NCBI RefSeq assembly: GCF_002300165.1
Contig: NZ_MLCE01000032.1
Span: forward strand, 62,562 to 126,561
DNA: 64,000 nt
Direction of reading: 5' to 3'
DNA from: Streptomyces sp. Tue6028
GTDB lineage: Bacteria > Actinomycetota > Actinomycetes > Streptomycetales > Streptomycetaceae
A program made the translations under genes and the position numbers. Below are positions 46,154 to 54,319 of the stretch, piece by piece (within the stretch, counting starts at the first letter, position 1; each line of letters opens with the position of its first letter). The notes under the pieces are model-generated. The model was not told the DNA's origin and ran no database searches. It worked only from the letters and a program-made list of their open reading frames with translations.

Positions 46154-47151
46154 CGGGCGCCCGCGGCGGACAGGGCGAGGTCTCCCGGCAGGCTCCGGGA
46201 GGACATCTCACGCAGCAGCGCGTGCACGGTCTCCACGACGAGCACGGGCCGTTCGTACGGCAGGTCGTGCCCCTGCCCCGGCACGGTCTGCAGCACCGCT
46301 CCCGGTATGTCCGCGGCGAGCCGCCGCGCCTGGGCGGGCGGGGTGACACAGTCCAGGGCGCCGACCAGGATGCGCACGGGCACCCGGGCCAGCGCGCCGA
46401 GCCGGCCCGCGCAGTCGTGGGTGGTCAGGGCGGCGTAGAACTCGGCGATGGCCATCGCGGGGATGTCCCGGAAGGCGCGGGCTCCCTCGCGGACCGTCTC
46501 GGTGTGCGGCCCGGCTCCCAGCACCGCCCGCCACAGGGGCGCGGAACTGGGGTGCGACAGCGGCCCGGTGAGCAGCCGGTGCACGGTCCTGGCCGAGCGC
46601 GGTGAACGCATCAGCCCGTCCGCGAGCCGCTGCCGGGCCCGGGTGAGCCGGCGTACGGCCGCCCCGGGCCGGTCGGCCGGGACGGTCAGGCCCTCGGCCA
46701 CCTCGTTCAGGCAGGTGGAGACCAGGCCCACGGCGGTCACCCGCGCCCCGAACAGGGTGGGTTGCCGGGCGGCCAGCTGCTGGATGGCCATGCCGCCCAT
46801 GGAGTGGCCGAGGACCACGACGCCGGAGTCGTCCCGGACGGCCTGCTCGATCACCTGGCCGAGGTCCCCGCCGAGGAGCGCCATGTCGAGCGCGGCGCCG
46901 CCGCGCGTCGAGCGGCCGTGGCCGCGCTGGTCGTAGCTGATCGCGCGTACCGCAGGGAAACCCTGGCGGGGCCGGGTCAGCGCGTCGATGTGCGGCCGCC
47001 AGTCCCGGGCGGACGTCGTCCAGCCGTGGCACAGCAGGACGGTGACGGGCGCGTGGGGATCGCCGTGCGCGTAGACGGCGATCTCGGCGCCGTCGTCGGT
47101 GGTGACCGGGCCCGCCAGGTGGCGGGGTCCGTCGAGGGCGAGGGCGGTCAT
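46150..47151 (-). CDS. alpha/beta hydrolase
   Basis: 333 residues from ATG 47151, overlapping the whiB stop (ATGA). Family motifs: CHGWTTSARDW (oxyanion region), nucleophile in VVLGHSMGGMA, Asp in VGALDCVTPP, His in VPGQGHDLPYE. A helical cap lies between about residues 130 and 240. Soluble, no signal peptide. It lies between a WhiB regulator and ProB in a three-gene operon. The substrate is unknown: an ester or lactone signal, or a pathway thioester, are possibilities. Confidence 0.85.
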   Translation of the reverse strand: MTALALDGPRHLAGPVTTDDGAEIAVYAHGDPHAPVTVLLCHGWTTSARDWRPHIDALTRPRQGFPAVRAISYDQRGHGRSTRGGAALDMALLGGDLGQVIEQAVRDDSGVVVLGHSMGGMAIQQLAARQPTLFGARVTAVGLVSTCLNEVAEGLTVPADRPGAAVRRLTRARQRLADGLMRSPRSARTVHRLLTGPLSHPSSAPLWRAVLGAGPHTETVREGARAFRDIPAMAIAEFYAALTTHDCAGRLGALARVPVRILVGALDCVTPPAQARRLAADIPGAVLQTVPGQGHDLPYERPVLVVETVHALLREMSSRSLPGDLALSAAGAR

Positions 47152-47708
47152 GACGCCCCGCCATGGCCGGCGGCGAGCGCCCCGGTCATGCCTGTACGCG
47201 GCCCGCGGGCAGCGGGGCCCGAGGCGCGCGCCTCGGGAACCCGGACGTACACGGACGCCGACTCGGCCGTCTGCCAGGCCTGTTGGACCTGGCCGAAGGT
47301 CAGTCCCAGCGCGCCGGCGATCCGCCGAGGGCTCCAGCCGCGGCGCCGCAGGAACCATACGTACGCCGGCCGCTGTCGTGGGTGCGTCTCGATGCGCCGG
47401 CCGCCGTTCGCGAGGAACGCCGCCAGTTCGGAGCTGATCGTGCCGAGGGTGGCGGCGACGCGGAGCAGTTCGCGGCGTTCGCGGACGTTGAGTCCGCCCC
47501 AGATGCCGGTGCTCTCGCCGTTGCGGAGCGCCTCGTCCAGGCACTGCCGGGCCACCGGGCAGGCGGCGCACCATTGTTTGGCGACGCTCTCCCGGTCCTC
47601 GTCCGTGCCGCCGGCGGGCGGGAAGAAGGTCTCGGGGTCGGTGTCACGGCAGGCCGCGCGCTCCACCCAGGGGTCGATGTCCGCGCGGTGGTGCGCCGGT
47701 GCGTGCAT
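47148..47708 (-). CDS. WhiB-like iron-sulfur regulator with C-terminal extension
   Basis: 186 residues from ATG 47708 behind GAGGAAGGGC. The WhiB core has four cysteines (C20, C47, C50, C56; C-x26-C-x2-C-x5-C) and GIWGGLNVRERR (68-79). Unlike a typical Wbl of about 80-110 residues, it continues for about 100 residues with RRRGWSPRRIAGALGLTFGQVQQAW, which resembles a helix-turn-helix. It may therefore bind DNA directly, or act with sigma factor region 4 as other Wbl proteins do. Its promoter has tandem 16-bp operators, so it is itself under the cluster control. Confidence 0.88.
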   Translation of the reverse strand: MHAPAHHRADIDPWVERAACRDTDPETFFPPAGGTDEDRESVAKQWCAACPVARQCLDEALRNGESTGIWGGLNVRERRELLRVAATLGTISSELAAFLANGGRRIETHPRQRPAYVWFLRRRGWSPRRIAGALGLTFGQVQQAWQTAESASVYVRVPEARASGPAARGPRTGMTGALAAGHGGAS

Positions 47709-47765
47709 GGCGGTCAGCCCTTCCTCGTTGTGGGCGGGGACGGTGGGCACGGAACCGAGAGTAAA

Positions 47766-47797
47766 CTCAACATGCAATGATTTCAATGGTTGTTGAT
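47766..47797. promoter_or_regulatory. two tandem 16-bp operators, box G (whiB promoter)
   Basis: CTCAACATGCAATGAT (47766-47781) then TTCAATGGTTGTTGAT (47782-47797), contiguous. The arrangement copies the first two units of box E. Confidence 0.68.
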
Positions 47798-47871
47798 ATC
47801 TGGCCTGAAGTCATGTGCTCCGAGGGGGTGTAAGAGGGGAAAAGTTGAAGGTGGGACGGTCTTCCTGTGGA

Positions 47872-47887
47872 TTCCACGCTTGTTGAA
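47872..47887. promoter_or_regulatory. 16-bp operator, box H (type III PKS promoter side)
   Basis: TTCCACGCTTGTTGAA, 399 bp upstream of the type III PKS start. The 47888-48286 leader shows no convincing gene; it may hold a long untranslated region. The ribosome site TTGGAGG is at 48277-48283. Confidence 0.55.
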
Positions 47888-48286
47888 ATAGGGGCTTGCT
47901 GGCATCAACTCGGCTGGCGTACGGTCACGTTGGCTTCACCCGCCGGCCCACCGCACGGGGCCTCGGGAAGCGCCGACGGACGTGCTCCGGGCTGTGCCCG
48001 GACGCCCCCACCGTCCTCTGCGCGCTCGCGGGGAGCGCCGAGAACCAATGTTCTTGAACGTCATGCGCCATCGAGCTCGACGTATTCCATCCGCGCTGTA
48101 CGGCGCTCCCAACGGGGGGAGCACGGTCGACACCTGGGGGGTGTTTCGCGTGCGCAGACTTCCATGGCGAGAGCTGTCGAACGCACCGGTGGCCGGCACC
48201 ACGCTCGGATGATCCGGGCCGTGGCCGCCCCGTCCTGAGCGGGCTCGTTCCCAGTTCGCACCTGTCCGAGAGCTCTTGGAGGTCCC

Positions 48287-49348
48287 ATGTCCGTCGTCAC
48301 CGCGCCCGTCGTCACGCTGCCGCGCCATCAAGTGACCACCGACGAACTGCTCGACCGCATCACGGAGCTGTACGAGGGTCATCCCGGTCTCGCCGTCGCC
48401 CGGCGGGTCGTCCGGTCCACCACGGTCCGAGCGCGCTGGTACACCCGGCCGCTCGAGGAGCAGTTCGACGACACCCTGCCGCTCGCGGAGCGTACGCGCA
48501 GGCATCTGGAGGACAGCCTGGACCTGGCGGAGAAGGCCGCACGCGGGGCCCTCGTCGAGGCGGGCCTGACCGCCGCCGACATCGACGGCCTGGTCGTCCT
48601 CAGCGCCACCGGCCACACCATGCCGGGGCTCGACGTCTTCCTGATGGAACGGCTCGACCTGCCCCCCTCGGTGCGGCGCATACCCGTCACCCAAGTCGGC
48701 TGCGGAGGTGGGGTGTTCGCGCTGGTCCGGGCCATGGACATGGTGGCGGCCCACCCCGGCGCCACGGTTCTCGTGGTCTGCGCCGACGTGTTCAGCCACT
48801 ATCTGCACCGCGGGGACGCCGGCCTCGACGGCATGATCCTCAAGGGGCTGTTCGGCGACGCGGCCGGCGCCTGCGTGGTGCGTCCCGAGGCCCAGGGCCC
48901 CCGCATGGAGCTCACCCACTCCTGGGAGTACCTCCACCCCGACAGCCGCGACCTGGTCGGCAGCCGCACGGAGGGCGACGGGCTGCACGCCTACAACTCC
49001 CCGAAGCTGCGGAACGTTATCGAGGGCACGATGCCGCGCATCCTCGAATGGCTGGAGCGCGTCGCGCCGCCCGGCACGGACCCCGTGCCGCGCTTCGTGG
49101 TCTCGCACACCGGTGGCCCCCGCATCCTGGACGCGATCGTCGGCGGCCTCGGCTGCGACCCCGCGATGGTGGACCTGGCCCGCGACTCGCTGCGGGAACT
49201 GGGCAACGTGGGCTCGGTCTCGGTCCTCGACGTCCTGGAACGGACCTTCGTCAAGTCGCCCGCCGAGGGAGACCACGGGCTCGTCCTCGCGGCCGGTCCC
49301 GGCGTCTCCCTGTTCGCCGCCCGAGCCGTCTGGCGACCCTGGCAGTGA
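48287..49348 (+). CDS. type III polyketide synthase (chalcone/PhlD-like)
   Basis: 353 residues with the full catalytic triad: Cys139 in VTQVGCGGGVFAL, His274 in VVSHTGGPRILDA and Asn307 in ELGNVGSVSVLDVL. The HTGG form of the His motif is shared with PhlD (phloroglucinol synthase) and DpgA. N-terminal LPRHQVTTDELLDRITELYEGHP also fits this family. The product could be phloroglucinol, an alkylpyrone or alkylresorcinol; the sequence does not decide. It has its own promoter with an operator far upstream. No matching tailoring gene stands next to it, so it may feed the main pathway or make a signal. Confidence 0.9.
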   Translation: MSVVTAPVVTLPRHQVTTDELLDRITELYEGHPGLAVARRVVRSTTVRARWYTRPLEEQFDDTLPLAERTRRHLEDSLDLAEKAARGALVEAGLTAADIDGLVVLSATGHTMPGLDVFLMERLDLPPSVRRIPVTQVGCGGGVFALVRAMDMVAAHPGATVLVVCADVFSHYLHRGDAGLDGMILKGLFGDAAGACVVRPEAQGPRMELTHSWEYLHPDSRDLVGSRTEGDGLHAYNSPKLRNVIEGTMPRILEWLERVAPPGTDPVPRFVVSHTGGPRILDAIVGGLGCDPAMVDLARDSLRELGNVGSVSVLDVLERTFVKSPAEGDHGLVLAAGPGVSLFAARAVWRPWQ

Positions 49349-49954
49349 CCCCGGGGCTGCGCGCCTCGCACCACGGCCGCCCGCCAGGGGTCTGACGCAC
49401 GGTCACATCACCGTGTGCGTCGGGCCGTCGAAGCGAGGACGGACACCGCACCGGCCCTTCGCCCCGACTCTCGTCCCCCGCTCCCGCGACCGCGCCGACC
49501 CGGTGCGCACGGCCCGGCGATCGCACCGGCCGTCCGTCCTCGGCCCTCGACCGCGTCGGCCGCACCCGCACGGGTCGGTGACCGCAGCGACCCCACCCGC
49601 GCGTCCGTGACCGTATCGACCGCACCCGCATGGGTCCGTGACCGCATCGGTCGCACCCCCGGCGCGCGCGACCGTGTCGGCCGTCCGTACACACCCGCAC
49701 CCGCACCCGCACCTGTACCCGTGCCCGAATCCGCACCCGCGGCAGGCACCGGTACCGGCGCCGCCCACGCGGGGGCGGGCCCGTGCGTGACGTGCGGCCC
49801 CCGTACCGCCGTACCGCACGACCACCGCCCCCGGACGCGCCGTCCCCCGTACGCCCTTCCGGCCCGGCGGCCCCGCGGGACCTGCCGCCGAACCCGGGCC
49901 CGCGAGGGCGTCCGAGGTGACAGCCGGGCCCGGGGCCCGGCTCGGTGCCGCGCG
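49349..49954. other. 606-bp gene-free stretch with degenerate repeats
   Basis: Between convergent type III PKS and TetR 3. About 49540-49760 holds imperfect copies of GACCGCAT/GTCGACCGCACCCGC alternating with GGGTCCGTGACCG, then a run of CCCGCAC units. Long open frames cross it on both strands but have only Arg/Pro/Thr-rich composition. No gene is supported. Confidence 0.6.
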
Positions 49955-50680
49955 TCAGTCCTGCGCCGGAGCCGTGCGCGGCTCCAGCTCGCTGGACAGG
50001 CGCTGTTCCAGGGCCGGTACGACCCAGGCGAGGAACTCCTCGAAGTCCATCGAGGCCAGCGGGTGGATCTTGAGCACGTAACGCATGAGAGCCAGGCCGA
50101 CGAGGTGGCCCGAGGCCAGGGCGGCGCGGGTCTCCGCGTCCGGCCGGTCCTTGTAGCCCGAACTCGCCGCCCAGCTCTTGGTGCTCGCCTCGACACGGGC
50201 GCGCAGCGTCTCCGAGGTGGCGCTGTCGGCGAGGCCGGCCCGGTAGATGGCGGTCATGCCGTGCCGGGTCTCCTCGTTCTCCCAGAAGGTGAGGTACGCG
50301 CGGGCGAGCCAGGAGGCCTCCGAGGTGCCCGTCTCCTCCATGGAGGGGGGCATCTCGTCGAAGACGGAGGAGACGCTGAGCGGCGAGTTCACCGCGGCGT
50401 CGAACACGCCTTCCTTGTTGTCGAAGAAGTGGTGCACCAGCGCCGGGTCCACCTGGGCGTCCTCCGCGATGGCGCGGATGGTGGTCCTGGCGTAGCCGCG
50501 GTCGGCGAAGAGCTGGAGCGCCGACTCCAGGATCTGTTCTCTCGTGCCGCTGTCACCGGGCCGGCGCCCGCTGCGCGCGCGCACCGGGCGCGGCTTCTTC
50601 GCTGCGGGAGAGGCGGCCCGCCGAGGCGAGCCGGGCTTGCGGGCGGGGGTGGGCGAACCGTCTGTGCGCCTGGATGTCAT
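49955..50680 (-). CDS. TetR-family transcriptional regulator 3
   Basis: 241 residues from ATG 50680. A basic N-terminal tail of about 55 residues (PARKPGSPRRAASPAAKKPRP) precedes the HTH LFADRGYARTTIRAIAEDAQVDPALVHHFFDNKEGVF, nearly the same as in TetR 2. The C-terminus has MRYVLKIHPLASMDFEEFLAWVVPAL. TetR 2 and TetR 3 lie at opposite ends of the locus and probably come from a duplication, so they should bind closely related operators. A perfect 16-bp palindrome lies 38 bp upstream of the start. Confidence 0.88.
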   Translation of the reverse strand: MTSRRTDGSPTPARKPGSPRRAASPAAKKPRPVRARSGRRPGDSGTREQILESALQLFADRGYARTTIRAIAEDAQVDPALVHHFFDNKEGVFDAAVNSPLSVSSVFDEMPPSMEETGTSEASWLARAYLTFWENEETRHGMTAIYRAGLADSATSETLRARVEASTKSWAASSGYKDRPDAETRAALASGHLVGLALMRYVLKIHPLASMDFEEFLAWVVPALEQRLSSELEPRTAPAQD

Positions 50681-50717
50681 GGGATCACTGCACTTCGGGG
50701 GGTCCGTGAGCGAATAA

Positions 50718-50733
50718 TTCACTGAGTAGTGAA
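50718..50733. promoter_or_regulatory. 16-bp operator, box I (TetR 3 promoter)
   Basis: TTCACTGAGTAGTGAA, a perfect palindrome with 6-bp arms, preceded by AATAA. It faces the TetR 3 gene. The 130 bp between it and TetR 4 carry no gene. Confidence 0.68.
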
Positions 50734-50865
50734 AACTATCCTATCAGGCGGTCCCCCGGGATTCCATCCACAGGAAGCGCTCGGCAAGTACATGGTCATG
50801 TCCGGGCGTTGGCGTGCGCGACGACTCCGGTCCGGGTGGTGTTCACCGACGCGGCCGGGGTGTGG

Positions 50866-51471
50866 TCATCGTGTGGTGTCGCTCCCGAGCAGAGTCTGCC
50901 GCAGTCCCGGTGCGATCGTCTCGACGACCGTCTCCAGGTCCGCCGCGGCGACGGAGTCCACCCTCATGAGGTGTCGCACGAAGGCTACTCCGCCGAGCTG
51001 CGCCCCGAAGAGCGCGGTGCGCAGCTCGGCCTCGGCGCCGGGCAGCTCGTGGTCGACCTGGCTGTTCAGGGCCCTGCTGACCCGGTCGCGCAGGATCAGG
51101 GAAGCTTCCTGGTCGGAGAGTGCGACCCGGTAGAGCTCGACCATGGGGGAGTCCTCCTCGCCGGGCTCCCACAGGGACAGATAGGTGCGGGCGAGACGGA
51201 CGGGCAGGTCCTCGTCGACACCTTCGGTCACCGCGGGGCGAAGAATTCCGGCCACCTTGACGGTCCGTTCGACGAGGGCGCCGAAGACCGCGGCCTTGTC
51301 GGGCAGGAGTTCGCGCGCGCGGTCCTCGTCGAGGCCGGCCGCGGCGGCCAGTTCCGCGAAGGCGGTCTGCCGGTATCCGAGCCGGGTGAAGAGGGTGCGA
51401 CCCGCGGAGATCAGGGTCTGGGTCGCCTCGGCGCGGGCCTCGGACGTGGTCGCTGTGTCGGTGGCGGTCAT
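50866..51471 (-). CDS. TetR-family regulator 4 with a degenerate recognition helix
   Basis: 201 residues from ATG 51471. The first helices fit TetR (LISAGRTLFTRLGYRQTAFAELAAAAGL), but the recognition part, which reads DPALxHHFFxNKEGVF in its relatives, is DEDRARELLPDKAAVF. The C-terminus keeps the shared pattern (VRHLMRVDSVAAADLETVVETIAPGL). It may bind a different site or act by dimerising with its paralogues instead of binding DNA itself. Its promoter has box J1 operators shared with the divergent KAS III operon. Confidence 0.82.
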   Translation of the reverse strand: MTATDTATTSEARAEATQTLISAGRTLFTRLGYRQTAFAELAAAAGLDEDRARELLPDKAAVFGALVERTVKVAGILRPAVTEGVDEDLPVRLARTYLSLWEPGEEDSPMVELYRVALSDQEASLILRDRVSRALNSQVDHELPGAEAELRTALFGAQLGGVAFVRHLMRVDSVAAADLETVVETIAPGLRQTLLGSDTTR

Positions 51472-51534
51472 CGCGGCAACTCCCGTTGGTGTGGGGCGTC
51501 TTCGTCGGCGGGGCGGGCGGTGCGCGCCGATTAA

Positions 51535-51566
51535 TTCATGCGTCAGTGAACTCTTTCGGTGTTGAA
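51535..51566. promoter_or_regulatory. two tandem 16-bp operators, box J1 (TetR 4 side)
   Basis: TTCATGCGTCAGTGAA (51535-51550) then CTCTTTCGGTGTTGAA (51551-51566), contiguous. The first unit shares TTAATTCATGCGT with box D at the TetR 2 promoter. Confidence 0.66.
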
Positions 51567-51574
51567 TTTGTCAA

Positions 51575-51606
51575 GCGGCTCTGCGATGATTTCAACGCCT
51601 GGTGAG
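51575..51606. promoter_or_regulatory. tandem 16-bp operators, box J2 (KAS III side)
   Basis: GCGGCTCTGCGATGAT (51575-51590, only the right half conserved) and TTCAACGCCTGGTGAG (51591-51606). This pair is half a period out of register with J1, so it is a separate site. The KAS III start is 36 bp downstream. Confidence 0.6.
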
Positions 51607-51641
51607 TTAAGGAGTGGCTCGCCGCTGCCCGAGGAGGAATC

Positions 51642-52727
51642 GTGCAGTCCATCGGCATCATCGGAGTGGGCTCCTACCTGCCCGAGGCCATCATCAGCAA
51701 CGCGGAGATCGGGCACGGCGCCGGCGTGACCGACGAGTGGATCGTGCGCAAGACCGGAATCCGCGAGCGACGCCGCGCCGCCCCGCACGAGGCCACCTCG
51801 GACCTCGCCGTCGCGGCGGCGCAACGGGCGCTGGAGAGCGCGGGCCTGACGGCCGATCAGCTCGCCTATGTGGTCGTCGCCACCTCCACCCCCGATCATC
51901 CGCAGCCCGCCACGGCCGCCCTCGTGCAACACCGCATCGGAGCCCGCCGGGCCGCCGCCTTCGACGTCAACGCGGTGTGCAGCGGCTTCGTCTACGCGCT
52001 CAAGACCGTGGAGAAGCTGCTCGGCGGCGCCCCCGACGGCGAACCGCGCCACGGGCTCGTCATCGGCGCCGACATCTACTCCCGGATCCTCGACTACGGC
52101 GACCGCCGCACCGCCGCCCTCTTCGGGGACGGTGCCGGCGCGACCGTACTCGGGCCCGTCGCCTCCGGACTCGGCCTGCGCGAGATATCGCTGGTCTCCC
52201 GCGGCGACGCGCACCGGCTGATCGAGGTCACCGCCGGCGGCAGCCGCCGCCCGCCCTCCCCGCAGACCGTGACCGACGGAGACCACTACTTCCGCATGGA
52301 CGGCCGGGGTGTGCGCGACTTCGTCACCCGCACCCTGCCCTACGAGACCGGCCGGCTGCTGCGCCGGGCGGGCGTCCCGGCCGACGCCGTGCAGCACTTC
52401 GTCCCGCACCAGGCCAACGGCATCATGCTCGCCGAACTCTGGCCCGACCTCGGGCTGCACCGCGCCGCCCTCCACCTCACCCTGGAGCGCTACGCCAACA
52501 CCGGGGCGGCCTCCGTTCCGATCACCCTCGCCGAGATGAACCGCAGCGGAGCCGCCGCACCGGGAGACCTCGTCGTGCTCGCCGCGTTCGGCGGCGGGAT
52601 GAGCCTCGGCATCGCCCTGCTGAACTGGTCGATGGACCCCCGTGCGGGCGCCCCCGCGCCCGACGCCGACCCCGCCGTCCCGCACCTCCTCACCGTCGGC
52701 GGCCGTGTCGGCCCCCTCGCGCCGTGA
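51642..52727 (+). CDS. 3-oxoacyl-ACP synthase III (KAS III, FabH-like)
   Basis: 361 residues from GTG 51642 behind GAGGAGGAAT. Catalytic triad Cys113 in VNAVCSGFVYAL, His256 in VPHQANG and Asn286 in YANTGAASVP. FabH-like enzymes condense an acyl-CoA primer with malonyl-ACP. In this locus it probably starts the short fatty acyl chain that, after reduction and dehydration, Ccr turns into the alkylmalonyl-CoA extender; a primer such as acetyl-, isobutyryl- or 2-methylbutyryl-CoA would set the side chain. GTGA overlap with the carboxylase gene. Confidence 0.92.
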   Translation: MQSIGIIGVGSYLPEAIISNAEIGHGAGVTDEWIVRKTGIRERRRAAPHEATSDLAVAAAQRALESAGLTADQLAYVVVATSTPDHPQPATAALVQHRIGARRAAAFDVNAVCSGFVYALKTVEKLLGGAPDGEPRHGLVIGADIYSRILDYGDRRTAALFGDGAGATVLGPVASGLGLREISLVSRGDAHRLIEVTAGGSRRPPSPQTVTDGDHYFRMDGRGVRDFVTRTLPYETGRLLRRAGVPADAVQHFVPHQANGIMLAELWPDLGLHRAALHLTLERYANTGAASVPITLAEMNRSGAAAPGDLVVLAAFGGGMSLGIALLNWSMDPRAGAPAPDADPAVPHLLTVGGRVGPLAP

Positions 52728-54298
52728 CCGCCGACGACCCGGCCGCCCCCGACATCAGGGCACGCGTGGCGCAGTTGCGCGGACTGCGCGAGCAGGTCCG
52801 CCGCGGCCCGGACGAGAAGGCGACCGCATCCCAGCACGCCAAGGGCAAGCTGACGGCCCGCGAACGCATCGAACTCCTCCTGGACGAGGGCACCTTCACC
52901 GAGGTGGAGCCGCTGCGCCGGCACCGCGCCACGGGATTCGGCCTGGAGGACCGCCGGCCGCACACCGACGGTGTCATCACCGGCTGGGGCACCGTCCACG
53001 GACGGACCGTGTTCGTCTACGCCCACGACTTCCGCATCTTCGGCGGCGCCCTGGGCGAGGCCCACGCCGAGAAGATCCACCGCATCATGGACCGCGCCCT
53101 CGCCGCCGGGGCCCCGCTCGTCTCGCTCAACGACGGTGCGGGCGCCCGGATCCAGGAGGGCGTGACCGCGCTGTCCGGCTACGGCGGGATCTTCCGCCGC
53201 AACGCCCGCGCCTCCGGGGTGATCCCGCAGATCAGCGTGATGCTCGGTCCCTGCGCGGGCGGTGCCGCCTACTCTCCGGCGCTCACCGACTTCGTGTTCA
53301 TGGTCCGCGAGACCTCGCAGATGTTCATCACCGGACCCGACGTCGTCCAGGCGGTCACCGGCGAGAAGGTGACCCTGGGCGGGCTCGGCGGCGCCGACGT
53401 GCACGCCGAGGTGTCGGGCGTCGCGCACTTCGCGTACGACGACGAGGAGACCTGCCTGGAGGAGGTCCGCTACCTCCTCTCGCTGCTCCCGCAGAACAAC
53501 CGGGAGACCGCGCCCGTCGTCCACCCCGAGGACCCGGTGGACCGGCCCTGCGACCCGCTCCTCGACCTCGTCCCCGCCGGCGGACACCGGCCCTACGACA
53601 TGCGACGGGTCGTCGAGGAGATCGTCGACGACGGCGAGTACCTGGAGATCCACGAACGCTGGGCGGCCAACGTGATCGTCGCCCTCGCCCGCATCGGCGG
53701 CGAGGTCGTCGGGATCGTCGCCAACCAGCCCCTGGTCCTGGCGGGTGTCCTCGACATCGACGCCAGCGAGAAGGCGGCCCGCTTCGTCCAGATGTGCGAC
53801 GCGTTCAATATCCCGCTGGTCACCCTGGTCGACGTCCCCGGCTTCCTGCCCGGCGTCGACCAGGAGCACAACGGCATCATCCGGCGCGGCGCCAAACTCC
53901 TCTACGCGTACTGCAACGCCACCGTGCCCCGGATATCCCTGATCCTGCGCAAGGCCTACGGCGGCGCGTACATCGTCATGGACTCCCGTTCCGTGGGCGC
54001 CGACCTCTCGTTCGCCTGGCCCTCCAACGAGATCGCGGTGATGGGCGCGGAGGGTGCCGCCAATGTCATCTTCCGCCGCCGCATCCGGGCCGCCGACGAC
54101 CCCGAGGCCACCCGCCGCCAGCTCGTCAAGGAGTACAAGGCCGAGCTGATGCACCCGTACTACGCCGCGGAGCGCGGACTGCTCGACGACGTCGTCGACC
54201 CCGTCGAGACCCGCCGCGTCCTCGCTGAGTCGCTCCGCATGCTGCGCACCAAGCACGCCGACCTGGCATCCCGCAAACACGGCAACCCCCCTCAGTGA
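52724..54298 (+). CDS. acyl-CoA carboxylase carboxyltransferase (beta) subunit
   Basis: 524 residues. N- and C-terminal crotonase-type domains with SLNDGAGARIQEGVTALSGYGGIFRRN, LGPCAGGAAYSPALTDF, VDVPGFLPGVDQEHNGIIRRGAKLLYAY and AYGGAYIVMDSR. The residue after AYGGAY, Asp in propionyl-selective PccB and known to control acyl-chain preference, is Ile here, so the enzyme is not a typical propionyl-CoA carboxylase. It may carboxylate acetyl-CoA or a longer acyl-CoA to malonyl- or alkylmalonyl-CoA, alongside or as an alternative to Ccr. It needs a biotinylated alpha subunit, not found in the window, and is followed by its epsilon subunit. Confidence 0.92.
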   Translation: MTADDPAAPDIRARVAQLRGLREQVRRGPDEKATASQHAKGKLTARERIELLLDEGTFTEVEPLRRHRATGFGLEDRRPHTDGVITGWGTVHGRTVFVYAHDFRIFGGALGEAHAEKIHRIMDRALAAGAPLVSLNDGAGARIQEGVTALSGYGGIFRRNARASGVIPQISVMLGPCAGGAAYSPALTDFVFMVRETSQMFITGPDVVQAVTGEKVTLGGLGGADVHAEVSGVAHFAYDDEETCLEEVRYLLSLLPQNNRETAPVVHPEDPVDRPCDPLLDLVPAGGHRPYDMRRVVEEIVDDGEYLEIHERWAANVIVALARIGGEVVGIVANQPLVLAGVLDIDASEKAARFVQMCDAFNIPLVTLVDVPGFLPGVDQEHNGIIRRGAKLLYAYCNATVPRISLILRKAYGGAYIVMDSRSVGADLSFAWPSNEIAVMGAEGAANVIFRRRIRAADDPEATRRQLVKEYKAELMHPYYAAERGLLDDVVDPVETRRVLAESLRMLRTKHADLASRKHGNPPQ

Positions 54299-54319
54299 CC
54301 GCGCACCCGAAGGAGCGTC

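Noticed and set aside
49415..50725. Long plus-strand frame across the spacer and antisense to TetR 3
   Set aside because: Arg/Pro-rich composition in the spacer and antisense to a clear TetR gene; no ribosome site.
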